Positions 1 through 10,710 of a stretch of DNA of 64,000 bases are shown here, one piece after another (the stretch's first letter is position 1; every line of letters starts with the position of its first letter). A program made the translations under genes and the position numbers. The DNA lies in contig NZ_CABPSB010000016.1 of assembly GCF_902459655.1 (NCBI RefSeq), positions 62,001 to 126,000 on the forward strand, given 5' to 3'. The notes beneath the pieces are model-generated. The model ran no database searches and was not told where the DNA came from. It was given only the letters and a program-made list of their open reading frames with translations. The DNA comes from Pandoraea anhela. GTDB taxonomy: Bacteria > Pseudomonadota > Gammaproteobacteria > Burkholderiales > Burkholderiaceae.

Positions 1-1331
1 ACGCTGCACTGCCGATCCAGAGCTGGATTGCCCCGTCGGGCGCGAAGGTGATGCTCGTGGAGAGCCGCTCCATTCCGATGATCGATCTGAACATCGATTT
101 CGACGCCGGCAGTCGTTACGACCCGCCTGGCAAGTCGGGGCTGGCGTTGCTGACGGCCGGGTTGCTCGACGCCGGCGCCGCCGCTGCGGGCGGGCGTCCC
201 GCGCTGAGCGAAGCGCAGATTGCCGACCGGTTCGCCGATGTGGGGGCGATGGAAGCGACGAGCGCCGGACGCGACGCCGCGACCATCACCATGCGCACGC
301 TGTCGTCGGCGGCGGAGCGCGATGCCGCAGTGAGTACCCTGGCGCAGTTTCTGCAACATCCCACGTTCCCCGAAGCCGTGCTCAAGCGTGAGACGGCGCG
401 TCTGTCGTCGGCGATTGCCGAGTCGGATACGAAGCCGGAGGCCATCGCCGAGAAGGCTTTTCGCAGTGCGATCTACGGCAGCCATCCGTACGGTGTGACG
501 CCGACCGTCGCCAGCGTGAACGCCGTAAAGCGCGACGATCTGCTGCGCTTCTATCGCGATATGTATAGCCCCCGACGGGCGGTCGTCTCCATCGTCGGCG
601 ATATCGATCGTGCCCAGGCGGAGAAGCTTGTCGCGCAACTGACCGACGCCATGCCGGCTGGGGTCACGCCGCCGACATTGCCGCCGGTCGCGGCGCTGCG
701 CAGCGCCGTGCAGATCGATTTGCCGCATCCGGCCGAGCAGGCCCACATCGCAACGGGACAAGCGTCGATGGCGCGCAGCGATCCTGACTACTTCCCGCTG
801 CTGGTGGGCAATTACGTGCTGGGCGGTGGCGGTTTCGTGTCGCGTTTGACGGCCGAGGTCCGGGAAAAGCGGGGTCTGACGTACGGTGTGTCGAGTGGCT
901 TCGTGCCGCAGTTGCAGGAAGGGCCGTTCGAGATCAATTTGCAGACGCGTCGCGAGCAGGCGCCGGAAGCGCTCAAGGTCGTGCGTGAGACGCTTGCCAA
1001 GTTCGTTCAGGACGGGCCGACCGATGAGGAGATGCAGGCGGCGAAGGACAACCTGACCAATGGGTTCCCGCTGCGTCTGGACAGCAACCGCAAACTGCTG
1101 GCGAACGTGGCCGCCATCGGCTTCTATCATTTGCCGCTGGACTATCTGGACACGTGGACGAGCAAGGTCGAAGCCGTGACCGCCGCGCAGGTGAAAGACG
1201 CCTTCGCGCGTCATGTTCAGCCGGAGCGTCTCGCGACGGTCGTGGTGGGGCCGAGCGATGTGTTCGGTGCGGCGAGCGCAGGCGCTGCGGCGCCGAGCGC
1301 CACGCCCGTGGTGAAAAAGACCGCCAAATGA
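1..1331 (+). CDS. M16 family peptidase-like protein, C-terminal part (5' end cut by window edge)
   Basis: The open frame continues to the left edge without a stop or convincing start, so the gene is truncated by the window; residues such as LPIQSWIAPSGAKV before the first ATG (position 48) look like normal M16 protein. It resembles the PqqL/processing-peptidase M16 group. The segment that would hold the HxxEH zinc motif reads GLALLTAGLLDAGA, with no His-x-x-Glu-His, so this looks like the non-catalytic partner of an M16 pair; the catalytic subunit is expected just upstream, outside the window. The C-terminal M16 half (VSGFVPQLQ-type and LTNGFPLR segments) is complete and ends in an Ala/Pro-rich tail. 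It converges with the ABC permease gene and shares a bidirectional terminator with it. Family assignment is strong; the inactive-subunit idea is inferred from the missing motif. Confidence 0.85.
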   Translation, partial: AALPIQSWIAPSGAKVMLVESRSIPMIDLNIDFDAGSRYDPPGKSGLALLTAGLLDAGAAAAGGRPALSEAQIADRFADVGAMEATSAGRDAATITMRTLSSAAERDAAVSTLAQFLQHPTFPEAVLKRETARLSSAIAESDTKPEAIAEKAFRSAIYGSHPYGVTPTVASVNAVKRDDLLRFYRDMYSPRRAVVSIVGDIDRAQAEKLVAQLTDAMPAGVTPPTLPPVAALRSAVQIDLPHPAEQAHIATGQASMARSDPDYFPLLVGNYVLGGGGFVSRLTAEVREKRGLTYGVSSGFVPQLQEGPFEINLQTRREQAPEALKVVRETLAKFVQDGPTDEEMQAAKDNLTNGFPLRLDSNRKLLANVAAIGFYHLPLDYLDTWTSKVEAVTAAQVKDAFARHVQPERLATVVVGPSDVFGAASAGAAAPSATPVVKKTAK

Positions 1332-1354
1332 TCGCGTATCGACAGCGATGACGT

Positions 1355-1394
1355 AAAAAAACGGTACCGAAAAAAAATCTCGGTGCCGTTTTTT
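1355..1394. terminator. Bidirectional Rho-independent terminator
   Basis: A 10-bp stem, ACGGTACCGA (1361-1370) and TCGGTGCCGT (1380-1389) with one G-T pair, is flanked by an A-run on the left and a T-run on the right. It lies exactly between the convergent M16 and ABC-permease genes and can serve both. Confidence 0.85.
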
Positions 1395-1416
1395 CGCGTG
1401 AGCGTCGGCATTCGCG

Positions 1417-2310
1417 CTATCGAAGAATCCGCCGACGCAGTAACACGAGCGCCACCGCAAAGCCGATGACGGCGTAGAGGGCGAGTGCACCGACGTGCAG
1501 CCATGGCTGGTCGATGGCGCGTCCCAGCATGGCGGGACGAATCAGCGCCACCGCGTGCGCCAGCGGCAACCACTCGGTGATGTGGCGTGCGGCCGCCGGC
1601 AGTTGCGACAGGGGAAAGAACACGCCCGAGAGCAGCAGCATCGGCGTCATCACGAGCGTCTGGTAGAACATGAAGAAGTCGTAGCTCGGCGCGAGCGCCG
1701 TCATCACCATCGCCAGACTGGCGAATGCCAGACCAGCGAGCAGCACGGCCGGCAACACGACCGCCAGGCTCTCGATGCGGGCGTAGCCGAGCACGCTCGC
1801 CACGAGCAGGATCGCGACGCCCGAGAGCACCGCTTTGCTCGCAGCCCACACCACTTCGCCGAGTACGACGTCGCCCAACGTGAGCGGCGTATGCATGAGG
1901 GCCTCCCACGTGCGCTGAACGTGCATACGCGAAAAGCCCGAGTACATCGACTCGAAACTTGCCGAGAACATCACGCTCGAACCGACGGTGCCCGCCGCAA
2001 GAAACGCGATGTAGGACGTGCCGTCAACGTCGCCGACCATCATGCCCAGCCCGAACCCCAATCCGAAAAGGTAAATCATGGGATCGGCCAGATTGCCGAA
2101 CATCGATGCCATCGCGAGCTTGCGCCAGACGAGGAAGTTGCGTCGCCACACGCCCATCCATGGCGTGGCACCGGGAAGGTAGCGCGGTGCATCCGGCGCG
2201 CTGCGGTGGGATTCGGCAGGGCGCGGCGGCGCTTCGGTGGTGGCGTGCGTTGCCGGTATCGCGGCGGCGTCGGCGCTCGCCGGGTCGTCACGTCGGTCGT
2301 GTTCAGTCAT
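1417..2310 (-). CDS. ABC-2 type exporter permease, NodJ family
   Basis: This 297-residue integral membrane protein is the permease of an ABC-2 exporter. After a Pro/Ala-rich hydrophilic N-terminus of about 45 residues comes the NodJ-type start of the membrane domain ([12 protein letters not shown], then [18 protein letters not shown]), followed by about six hydrophobic segments and the conserved cytoplasmic stretch [20 protein letters not shown]. It ends in a basic LLRRRILR tail. The start overlaps the end of the ATP-binding gene by 8 bp, so the two form one operon and presumably one transporter. NodJ proteins of rhizobia export lipo-chitin oligosaccharides, but relatives are widespread in non-nodulating Betaproteobacteria and the substrate here is unknown. 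Confidence 0.85.
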   Translation of the reverse strand: MTEHDRRDDPASADAAAIPATHATTEAPPRPAESHRSAPDAPRYLPGATPWMGVWRRNFLVWRKLAMASMFGNLADPMIYLFGLGFGLGMMVGDVDGTSYIAFLAAGTVGSSVMFSASFESMYSGFSRMHVQRTWEALMHTPLTLGDVVLGEVVWAASKAVLSGVAILLVASVLGYARIESLAVVLPAVLLAGLAFASLAMVMTALAPSYDFFMFYQTLVMTPMLLLSGVFFPLSQLPAAARHITEWLPLAHAVALIRPAMLGRAIDQPWLHVGALALYAVIGFAVALVLLRRRILR

Positions 2311-3220
2311 CGCGCATCTCCCGTCCGGTGAGTTTGAGGAAGACGTCTTCCAGATTGGCGCGCCGATGCAGATAGCGTACGCCGGGCTGGTCGCGCAACG
2401 CGTTCACGACCGGGGCGGCGTCTCGCACGTAGCAGAAGTGCGTCTCGCCACTGGTCTCGATGCGCTCGGCGAGCGGGGCGAGGTCGGCGAGCAGCGCTTG
2501 GGGAACGTCTCCGAACACCTCGACGACGTCGCAACCGATCTCGCGCGCAACGAGTTCCGGGGGCGTGCCCTCGGCGATCTTGCGCCCTGCGTCGATCACA
2601 CAGAGCCGGTGGCACAAGCGTTCGGCTTCCTCCATGAAGTGAGTCGTCAGCAGAATCGTCTTGCCCTCGTTCATCAGCGATTTGAGGCGCTCCCAGATCA
2701 GATGGCGGGCCTGCGGGTCGAGACCCGTGGTCGGCTCATCGAGCACCAGCAGGTCCGGGTTGTTGATGAGGGCGCGCGCCAGGGTAAGGCGTCGCTTCAT
2801 GCCGCCCGAGAGTTGTCCGACGCGGGCGTGCGCTTTCGATTCGAGCCGGGCGAACGCCAGTAGCGCGGGTACGCGTTCTTTGATATCGAGGGAGGAGAGT
2901 CCGAAATAACGTCCGAAGACGGCCAGATTTTCGCGTACGGTAAAGTCGGGGTCGAGATTGTCGAACTGGGGCACGACACCGACGCGCCGCCGGGCTTCCG
3001 GCGCGAGACGGGGAACGGGCATGCCGCCGAGTTGGATGGCGCCGCTGTCGGGCGTGACCAGTCCGAGCAGCATGCGCAATGTGGTGGTTTTGCCTGCGCC
3101 GTTCGGTCCCAGCAGGCCGAAGCACTCGCCGGGCGCGACGCGCAGCGACAGGTGATCGACCACGGGACGGCCGTCATAGGCCTTGCACAGTTCGGATACC
3201 TCGATGGCGGCGTCGGTCAT
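2303..3220 (-). CDS. ABC exporter ATP-binding protein, NodI family
   Basis: This is the ATPase partner of the downstream NodJ-like permease. Visible motifs are Walker A GPNGAGKT, the Q-loop region [18 protein letters not shown], the signature [16 protein letters not shown], Walker [13 protein letters not shown] and the H-loop [11 protein letters not shown]. The C-terminal domain ends [16 protein letters not shown], as in NodI/CcmA-type drug exporters. I place the start at [13 protein letters not shown] (305 residues) because the ABC domain begins right after it and an AGGAG lies about 14 nt upstream. An in-frame ATG at 3283 would add 21 residues; the frame stays open further upstream, but that part has no recognisable domain. 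Confidence 0.87.
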   Translation of the reverse strand: MTDAAIEVSELCKAYDGRPVVDHLSLRVAPGECFGLLGPNGAGKTTTLRMLLGLVTPDSGAIQLGGMPVPRLAPEARRRVGVVPQFDNLDPDFTVRENLAVFGRYFGLSSLDIKERVPALLAFARLESKAHARVGQLSGGMKRRLTLARALINNPDLLVLDEPTTGLDPQARHLIWERLKSLMNEGKTILLTTHFMEEAERLCHRLCVIDAGRKIAEGTPPELVAREIGCDVVEVFGDVPQALLADLAPLAERIETSGETHFCYVRDAAPVVNALRDQPGVRYLHRRANLEDVFLKLTGREMRDD

Positions 3221-3549
3221 AGGGATATGGCGGTCTCCTGTTGGGGGGCGTGCGTGCCCGCTGTCGTCGATTGCCTCGGACATCACTGCCTGCATTGCGT
3301 GTCGCGGCGGGGCGCTTCGCCACGGCGCAGGCCCGCGACGTGGCTGCCCGTGTACGGTCGTGCCAGTCGCAAATCCTTGTCGGGCATGGGATGCGGGCGA
3401 TGTGGTATGTTTCGCCTCAACAATGTAGCGTGAATTGCCATGATTTTGGATTTTCAGCGCGCGCCTCGACGCGCGTACTCCCATTTTTCCACCGTCGACG
3501 ATGCGCTTGAGCCGACTGCGCTTGCTCAGACGGTGTCGCGGAGAACGGT
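3221..3549. other. Divergent intergenic region, nodI-like/rsmD
   Basis: About 330 bases separate the divergently read ABC ATPase and rsmD. Open frames exist here but none has a recognisable protein. The GC-rich inverted sequence around 3460-3476 is not convincing as a regulatory site. Promoters for both genes are expected but I could not assign clear -35/-10 pairs. Confidence 0.5.
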
Positions 3550-4693
<1,144 letters not shown>

Positions 4694-4910
4694 CCACACC
4701 CGAACCCGAACTCAAGGCCCCGATGCGCCGGTCTACCGGAGACGGCGGGTCGGCGCCATCCATGCCTTTGTGTTCCGGAGCCAGGCAGGATTCCTGCGTC
4801 GAATGCTTAGAACTCCGTTAGAATGTGCACCGCTGTCGACCTGAATTTTTGGGGCGTCGCGTAGAAGTCAAAAATTCCAGAATCAGCACATCGTTACATT
4901 GGGGAAATGT

Positions 4911-5243
4911 ATGGACCAGAGCACCATCGGCATGATGCAGTACGACGCCAGCAAGAAATCGTCGGGCATTGCGTATCTTTTGTGGTTCTTCTTCGGCGGC
5001 CTCGGCGGTCATCGATTTTATGCGAAGCGCACGGGCACTGCCGTCGCGCAACTCGTTCTGTGGATAGTGGGTCTGTCTACGATTTTCCTCGGCGGTCTGG
5101 GCGTGTTCATTCTCGGCGCCCTCTACATTTGGGTCGTCGTCGATGCATTCCTGATTCCCGGCCTGATCCGTTCGTACAATTTGAAGCTGGCGGCGCAGGT
5201 CGCCGCGCCCAGCGCAACGATGGCGGCGACGAACGCGCTCTGA
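4911..5243 (+). CDS. TM2 domain-containing membrane protein
   Basis: A small protein of 110 residues with the TM2 domain: a short hydrophilic N-terminus, a first membrane helix starting at SGIAYLLWFFFGG, the diagnostic turn GGLGGHRFYAKRTG, a second helix rich in Val/Leu/Ile, and a C-terminal segment with WVVVDAFLIPGLIRSYN. TM2 proteins are small inner-membrane proteins of unclear molecular function. The start at 4911 follows a GGGGAA sequence; a TTG 12 nt earlier would be possible but less likely. A strong terminator follows. Confidence 0.88.
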   Translation: MDQSTIGMMQYDASKKSSGIAYLLWFFFGGLGGHRFYAKRTGTAVAQLVLWIVGLSTIFLGGLGVFILGALYIWVVVDAFLIPGLIRSYNLKLAAQVAAPSATMAATNAL

Positions 5244-5306
5244 AGTCTTACCGTTTCTAACTTTTCCAACGTTTCCAACGCTGGGATCGTTCGTCGCGAA
5301 ACCATG

Positions 5307-5347
5307 AAAAACCCCCGCAGCGTGTTGTCGCCTCGCGGGGGTTTTTT
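5307..5347. terminator. Rho-independent terminator
   Basis: A 12-bp stem AAAAACCCCCGC (5307-5318) pairs with GCGGGGGTTTTT (5335-5346) around a 16-nt loop and runs into a T-tract. It sits between the convergent TM2 gene and the solute-binding protein gene and can work in both directions. Confidence 0.88.
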
Positions 5348-5424
5348 GTTGCGCCGATGTTTGCGCGAATTGGCGTAAGCCCGGCGAGTGATCTTCATTC
5401 GCCGATTATGCCGGGAAAAATGCG

Positions 5425-6228
5425 TCAGAACCCGGCCGGCAGCGGCGCCTGCATCCATTTGACGGACATGGCGTTCAGACGTCCATCGGCTTTCGCTTTG
5501 TCGATGATGGCGTTCAGCTTGGCGACCATTGCCGTCTCTCCCTTGCCGACGCCGATGTAGCAGGGCGTTTCCTCGACCGGAAACTTCAGGTCGAAGGCGC
5601 GCTGCTTGCTCTTCTCGCGCACGGCGTTCGCGACGATGTTCCCCAGCGTGACGAGTTGCACCTGACCCGCCAGATAGGAAGCGGCCGTCGCGTTGTTGTC
5701 CTCATAGCGCTTGATGTTGGCGCTTTGCGGCGCGACGGCCGTGAGCGCGAGATCCTCGGTCGAGCCGCGCGTGACGGCAATGGTCTTGTTGGCGAGATCG
5801 GCAGGCGTTTTGATCACGATGTCCTGCGGGCCGTACACGCTCTTGGGGAAGGGGGCGTAAGCCTTCGTGAAGTCGATGGCCTTCTCGCGCTCCGCATTCT
5901 TGCCGAGCGATGAAATCACGACATCCACCTTGCCTGTCGTCAGATAAGCGATTCGGTTCGTACTGATGACCGGCACGAGTTCGACCTTGGCGCCGATTTC
6001 CTTGCCGATCAGCTCCGCCATGTCGATGTCGTAACCGTGGACCTTGAGATCGGTGCCGATCGAGCCGAACGGCGGGAAATCCTGGGGAATGGCAATGCGG
6101 ATGACGCCGGTCTTTGAGACCGTTTGCAGCACGTCCGCGTGGGCGATGCCCATCAGACTTCCCAGCGACGCAACGACAACCGCTTGCAGCATCCGGCGAC
6201 GACCGGCCTGATGAAGGAATGCACGCAT
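5425..6228 (-). CDS. Periplasmic solute-binding protein of amino-acid ABC transporter type
   Basis: A 267-residue SBP family 3 (PBP2) protein. It begins with a signal peptide (basic MRAFLHQAGRRR, hydrophobic MLQAVVVASLGSL, cleavage probably after GIAHA). The mature part shows family features: GVIRIAIPQDFPPFG, GYDIDMAELIGKEIG, the VDVVISSLGKNAEREKAIDF segment and ADLANKTIAVTRGSTEDLAL. These proteins capture polar amino acids in the periplasm and pass them to an inner-membrane ABC permease. No permease or ATPase gene is next to it, so it is an orphan here; ligand unknown. AAGGAG stands 8 nt before the start. Confidence 0.88.
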   Translation of the reverse strand: MRAFLHQAGRRRMLQAVVVASLGSLMGIAHADVLQTVSKTGVIRIAIPQDFPPFGSIGTDLKVHGYDIDMAELIGKEIGAKVELVPVISTNRIAYLTTGKVDVVISSLGKNAEREKAIDFTKAYAPFPKSVYGPQDIVIKTPADLANKTIAVTRGSTEDLALTAVAPQSANIKRYEDNNATAASYLAGQVQLVTLGNIVANAVREKSKQRAFDLKFPVEETPCYIGVGKGETAMVAKLNAIIDKAKADGRLNAMSVKWMQAPLPAGF

Positions 6229-6461
6229 CGATCAAACTCCTTGGCCAAAGGCCATAACGAAAAGGGGCGTAACAGAGAGGGGGGCTTGCGTTCTTGTCTC
6301 GAGCGCAGGCGAACGTGGTCGTACTGGTACGACCAGTTGTGTCATGGCTGAAGCATTAACCGTGCCAGTCGCTCGGAATCATGGAAAGGGGGCGTTGCCA
6401 CAGAGGCGAGGGCATAGGACGGTGGGTTACACGACGCGGCATACCCATGGCTACTCATGGC

Positions 6462-6511
6462 ACACGGGCCGCACGGGCCGCAGCGGCCACATCGGCCACA
6501 TCGGCCACAGG
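6462..6511. repeat. Imperfect GGCC(A/G)CA-type tandem repeat
   Basis: Five or so imperfect units of 8-10 bp built on CGGGCCGCA and CGGCCACAT run in tandem. It is intergenic and one of many short repeats of this kind in the window. Confidence 0.75.
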
Positions 6512-6640
6512 GCGCTGCGCTTCGTGCACCAAAGCGAGCCGTTTGCGGTCGAATCCGTGCATCGACGGATGCGCCCGTGATGTCGCGCGGGCAAGACGAG
6601 CGTGCCGGACGCGTCGCCGATCGGGACTTGCTAACTTCCG

Positions 6641-6990
<350 letters not shown>

Positions 6991-6995
6991 TATCG

Positions 6996-7024
6996 CCTGG
7001 GCAGCTTGGGCAGCTTGGGCGGCC
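6996..7024. repeat. 9-bp imperfect tandem repeat after the ferredoxin gene
   Basis: About three units of CTTGGGCAG follow directly on the ferredoxin stop codon, with a degenerate fourth. Too short for a structural RNA; noted as part of the window-wide short-repeat pattern. Confidence 0.75.
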
Positions 7025-7171
7025 TGAGCAATTCCATTGCGTGCTCAATGACGCAGTGACTGATAGGCTGAGCCGCCTCGCCCTGGCCAGATCCCGCCAA
7101 AAGCATTCGAGCGGCGTTGCGCCGCTCGATTCGCATGCGTCCCGCCCACGATGGGGCGTCGGTGGACAGGC

Positions 7172-7768
7172 TTATTTCCCCGGCGTCGCGTGCAAACGCA
7201 TCATCGCCTTTTCCATCTCGCCTTTGACCACCAGATCGACGATGTCGAGCGATCGTGACATGGCGTCGTCGATCTCGCCTTGTTCTTCCTTGCGCGGCGG
7301 CTTGAGCACGAAGTCTGCGACCTGTTGCTGGCTGCCGGCCGGTTGCAGGGTTCGCGGATGCCCGATGCCCAGTCGCAGACGCCAGAACTCCGGCGTCGTC
7401 AGATGTGCGGCAATGTCCTTCAGACCGTTGTGACCGCCTGTGCCGCCCCCGCGCTTGAGCCTGACGGTGCCCGGCAGCAGGTCGAGTTCGTCGTGCACGA
7501 CGAGAATTTCGTCCGGCATGATCTTGTAGAAGCGTGCGAGCGCGACGACCGATTGCCCGGAGCGGTTCATGAAGGTCTGCGGTTCAAGCAACCACACTTC
7601 CTGTCCGGCAACGCGCGCACGCCCGGCGAAGCCGTGAAAGTTCTTTTGGTTGGTGAGCGAGGCGCCGCTTTGCTGTGCCAGTGCGTCGACGAACCAGAAG
7701 CCCGCGTTGTGACGCGTCGCTGTATATTCGGCGCCCGGATTGCCGAGCCCTACGATCAGCTTGATCAT
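7172..7768 (-). CDS. pth: Peptidyl-tRNA hydrolase
   Basis: Pth cleaves the ester bond of peptidyl-tRNA released from stalled ribosomes, recycling tRNA; it is essential in most bacteria. The 198-residue sequence carries all key residues at the same positions as E. coli Pth: N10 (VGLGNPG), catalytic H20 (RHNAGFW), N68 (TFMNRSG), D93 (VHDELDL) and N114 (GGHNGLKDI). It is the last gene of the leftward series prs-rplY-pth, an arrangement common in Proteobacteria, but a terminator lies between rplY and pth, so read-through or its own promoter must supply expression. Confidence 0.97.
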   Translation of the reverse strand: MIKLIVGLGNPGAEYTATRHNAGFWFVDALAQQSGASLTNQKNFHGFAGRARVAGQEVWLLEPQTFMNRSGQSVVALARFYKIMPDEILVVHDELDLLPGTVRLKRGGGTGGHNGLKDIAAHLTTPEFWRLRLGIGHPRTLQPAGSQQQVADFVLKPPRKEEQGEIDDAMSRSLDIVDLVVKGEMEKAMMRLHATPGK

Positions 7769-7815
7769 TTCGGTATCAGGATCTGGGTACGCGCCATGGT
7801 GGCATGCGCACCGCC

Positions 7816-7852
7816 ATAAAAAAACCCGCCGGACGGGATGTCGCGGCGGGTC
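7816..7852 (-). terminator. Rho-independent terminator after rplY
   Basis: Read on the minus strand, ACCCGCC pairs with GGCGGGT around a loop and runs into seven T residues (plus-strand A-run 7818-7824). It is about 48 bp before the pth start. Confidence 0.85.
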
Positions 7853-7891
7853 TTGCGTCCAGCGTCGCCGCTGAAAGCTAACGCGTCAGGC

Positions 7892-8509
7892 TTAGGCAGC
7901 CGGCGTTTCGCCTTCAGCCGAAGCAGCCGCTTCGTCAGCAGCCGCGCCAGCCGGTTGAACGGCTTGTGCCACCACCGGGTTTTCCTGCTCGACGTGCAGC
8001 GTCAGCGTCACGCCGGCGGGCAGCTTGACGTCCTTGGCGTGCACCGTCTTGCCGGCTTCCAGCGTCGACAGGTCGACTTCCAGGAATTCCGGCAGCTTGC
8101 CCGGCAGGCAGCTAACGTCCAGTTCGTTCAGCGTGTGGCTGATCACGTTCGAAGCCAGCTTCACGGCCGGCGCGTTTTCGGCGCCCAGGAAGTGCAGCGG
8201 CACCTTGACGTGGATCGGCTTGTTCGGATCGACACGTTGGAAATCCACGTGCAGAACCAGTTGCTTGAACGGGTGGTACTGCACATCGCGCAGCAGCACT
8301 TGTTCGTTCTTGCCGGCGACTTCCAGGTCGAGGATCGACGAGTGGAAGGCTTCCTTACGCAGGGCGTGCCACAGTGCGTTGTGATCGAGTTCGATCAGTT
8401 GCGGAGCGACGTTCCCACCGTACACGATGCCCGTTGTCTTACCGGCATTGCGCAGGCGGCGGCTCGCACCCGTACCTTGCAGATTACGCTCAAATGCGAC
8501 GACTTTCAT
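7892..8509 (-). CDS. rplY: 50S ribosomal protein L25/general stress protein Ctc
   Basis: L25 binds 5S rRNA in the large subunit. At 205 residues this is the long Ctc form: an N-terminal 5S-binding domain of about 90 residues ([26 protein letters not shown]) plus a C-terminal TL5-like domain and an Ala/Glu-rich tail. AAGGAG is 6 nt before the ATG. It follows prs on the same strand. Confidence 0.96.
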   Translation of the reverse strand: MKVVAFERNLQGTGASRRLRNAGKTTGIVYGGNVAPQLIELDHNALWHALRKEAFHSSILDLEVAGKNEQVLLRDVQYHPFKQLVLHVDFQRVDPNKPIHVKVPLHFLGAENAPAVKLASNVISHTLNELDVSCLPGKLPEFLEVDLSTLEAGKTVHAKDVKLPAGVTLTLHVEQENPVVAQAVQPAGAAADEAAASAEGETPAA

Positions 8510-8592
8510 AACAACTCCTTGAACTGCCCGCGACCAGGCAGCGATTTTGTCCCGAAAATCCCGCGAAAAATGCGGGTCTCAGGAACAACAAA

Positions 8593-8643
8593 GGCGGGGA
8601 TAGGCTCCCCGCCGACATAACAACGGCGCCACACAGGCGCCGT
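8593..8643 (-). terminator. Two tandem hairpins downstream of prs
   Basis: ACGGCGCC/GGCGCCGT (8623-8643) and GGCGGGGA/TCCCCGCC (8593-8613) form perfect 8-bp stems with 5-nt loops between prs and rplY. The T-tracts behind them are short, so they may attenuate rather than fully stop transcription into rplY, or protect the prs mRNA end. Confidence 0.65.
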
Positions 8644-8663
8644 CGCAAAACTTTACCGAACGC

Positions 8664-9611
8664 TTATTCCGCGAACAGCGACATCACCGAGTCGCCACGA
8701 CGGATGCGCGAGAACGTCTCGGCCAGCAGGTTCGCGCAGCTCAGTTGGCGAATCTTGCCGCCCTTCGAGTCGTCGCGCAGCGGAATCGTGTCGGTCACGA
8801 CCACTTCATCCAGCTCCGAAGCGTTGATGCGCGCGGCTGCACCGCCCGACAGAACCGGGTGCGTACAGTAGGCGTACACCTTCTTCGCACCACGTTCCTT
8901 CAGCACTTGTGCCGCCTTGCACAGCGTACCGGCGGTGTCGACCATGTCGTCCATGATGACGCAGGTACGGCCTTCGACTTCACCGATGATGTTCATCACT
9001 TCCGCAACGTTGGCCTTCGGACGACGCTTGTCGATGATGGCCAGATCGCAATGCAGTTGCTTGGCGAGGGCACGGGCACGAACCACACCGCCGACGTCCG
9101 GCGACACCACCAACAGGTTTTCGTGATTCTGGGCGCGCACGTCTTGCAGCAGCAGCGGCGAGGCGTAGATGTTGTCGACCGGAATATCGAAGAAGCCCTG
9201 AATCTGGTCGGCGTGCAGGTCCATCGTGATAATGCGCTCGACGCCTGCGATTTGCAGCATGTTGGCCACGACCTTCGCCGAGATCGCCACACGCGCCGAA
9301 CGGGGGCGGCGATCCTGACGGGCATAGCCGAAATACGGGATGGCAGCGGTGATCCGGCCGGCAGATGCGCGCTTGAGCGCGTCGACCATGATCATCAGTT
9401 CCATCAGATTGTCGTTGGTCGGCGCGCACGTCGACTGGAGGACGAAGACGTCCTTGCCGCGCACGTTTTCCTGAATTTCGACTTGGATCTCACCATCCGA
9501 GAACCGGCTGGCCATGGCTTTGCCGAGCGGGATACCGAGTGTATCGACGACCGCTTGGGCCAGGGCGGGATTGGCGTTCCCGGTGAATACCATCAGGTTA
9601 TCACTACTCAT
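8664..9611 (-). CDS. prs: Ribose-phosphate pyrophosphokinase
   Basis: Makes PRPP from ribose 5-phosphate and ATP for nucleotide, His, Trp and NAD synthesis. The 315-residue protein starts [15 protein letters not shown] and has [11 protein letters not shown] at 131-141, PDVGG at 171-175 and the PRPP-binding loop [10 protein letters not shown] at 221-230, all characteristic of class I bacterial PRS. The frame is open further upstream into the tRNA gene but that part is not coding. In this window PRPP also links to the phosphonate cluster: PhnN makes PRPP from the C-P lyase product and apt consumes PRPP. Confidence 0.97.
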   Translation of the reverse strand: MSSDNLMVFTGNANPALAQAVVDTLGIPLGKAMASRFSDGEIQVEIQENVRGKDVFVLQSTCAPTNDNLMELMIMVDALKRASAGRITAAIPYFGYARQDRRPRSARVAISAKVVANMLQIAGVERIITMDLHADQIQGFFDIPVDNIYASPLLLQDVRAQNHENLLVVSPDVGGVVRARALAKQLHCDLAIIDKRRPKANVAEVMNIIGEVEGRTCVIMDDMVDTAGTLCKAAQVLKERGAKKVYAYCTHPVLSGGAAARINASELDEVVVTDTIPLRDDSKGGKIRQLSCANLLAETFSRIRRGDSVMSLFAE

Positions 9612-9660
9612 CTGGCTACCTGCGGGACGTTTGGATGCTGAGACTTTACGACAGAGAAAT

Positions 9661-9737
9661 TGGCAGGGGAGGAAGGACTCGAACCCTCGTATGCCGGAAT
9701 CAAAATCCGGTGCCTTAACCAACTTGGCGACTCCCCT
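9661..9737 (-). tRNA. tRNA-Gln (anticodon TTG)
   Basis: On the minus strand a 77-nt cloverleaf including an encoded CCA is visible: acceptor stem AGGGGAG paired with CTCCCCT, D-arm with GGTTAAGG, anticodon stem CCGGA/TCCGG with loop TTTTGAT (anticodon TTG), and T-arm with GGTTCGAGTCC. It sits between ispE and prs, the standard position in Betaproteobacteria, and is probably processed from the operon transcript. Confidence 0.96.
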
Positions 9738-9791
9738 ACACTAACCGATGCCTTCGTTGCGTCGTAGGAAACGCAACAAAGTAAAACCCAT

Positions 9792-10661
9792 TTACGCGAA
9801 GGCGAACATTGGATGTTCGGCCAGGCCGGTGGTCACTTGACCGATCCAGCGCTCCGGCAATCGCTTGTATGCCGCTTCCGCTTCTGCCTTCGTGTCGAAT
9901 ACCGCAAACACGCTGGCACCGGAACCTGTCATACGTGCAGTGGTGAAGGTTCTGAACCAGTCAATCACAGCAGCGACTTCCGCGTATTCTCGAGTGACAA
10001 CCGCCTGCATGTCGTTACGGAAGATTTCATCCGTTTCGAACACGTTTTTGTTGGCGTGCTCAAGAAAGAACGCCATTGTGACGATCTTCGTATCCCTTGT
10101 CAACAGGGGATCGGTAAATATTTTGTTGGTCGCCACGTGCGTGCGCGGATTGACCACCAGAAAGTGCCGCTGCGGCAGATCAACCGCCTGCAACGCCTCG
10201 CCCAGCCCCTCGGCAAACGCGTTGCGCCCGAAGACGAAAAACGGCACGTCGGCACCGAGTTCAAGGGCAAGCGTCTGGAGTTCCTCGCGCGGCAGATCGA
10301 GTTGCCACATGCGATTGAGCGCTAGCAGGGTCGTGGCCGCATCGGAGCTGCCGCCGCCGATCCCGCCGCCGGCCGGCAGACGCTTCTCGATCCCGATATC
10401 CACGCCGAAGCGCACCCCGCAATGCGCCTGGAGCAACCGCGCCGCACGCACTGTCAGGTCGGTCTCCGGCGGGACCCCCGGCAACGGGTTCGTATGCACG
10501 ATCTGAGCGTCGTCGCGCCGCTCGAAATGCAGCGTGTCGGCCCAATCGATCAACTGGAAGACGGTTTGCAACTCGTGATAGCCGTTAGGCCGACGTCCCA
10601 CGATGTGCAGGAACAGATTCAGTTTGGCCGGGGCCGGGCAGTCACGCAGGATTTCGTACAT
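9792..10661 (-). CDS. ispE: 4-diphosphocytidyl-2-C-methyl-D-erythritol kinase
   Basis: IspE is the GHMP-family kinase of the non-mevalonate isoprenoid pathway. The 289-residue protein has the N-terminal [10 protein letters not shown] with the catalytic Lys13, [10 protein letters not shown], the ATP-binding glycine-rich loop [15 protein letters not shown] (96-110) and [11 protein letters not shown]. Gene order lolB-ispE-tRNA-Gln-prs is the classical proteobacterial one. The lolB stop and ispE start are about 49 bp apart. Confidence 0.96.
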   Translation of the reverse strand: MYEILRDCPAPAKLNLFLHIVGRRPNGYHELQTVFQLIDWADTLHFERRDDAQIVHTNPLPGVPPETDLTVRAARLLQAHCGVRFGVDIGIEKRLPAGGGIGGGSSDAATTLLALNRMWQLDLPREELQTLALELGADVPFFVFGRNAFAEGLGEALQAVDLPQRHFLVVNPRTHVATNKIFTDPLLTRDTKIVTMAFFLEHANKNVFETDEIFRNDMQAVVTREYAEVAAVIDWFRTFTTARMTGSGASVFAVFDTKAEAEAAYKRLPERWIGQVTTGLAEHPMFAFA

Positions 10662-10710
10662 GGCGTTGCGAAAACGGAAACGACTTGAATGGAAGGGGGG
10701 AGGGCGCCGC

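Noticed and set aside
2237-2863. Long antisense open frame opposite the NodIJ genes
   Set aside because: GC-rich shadow frame with no family features; the minus-strand ABC genes explain the sequence.
8623-8643. Hairpin after prs considered as an attenuator
   Set aside because: There is no leader peptide or alternative fold visible; listed only as a terminator-like hairpin.
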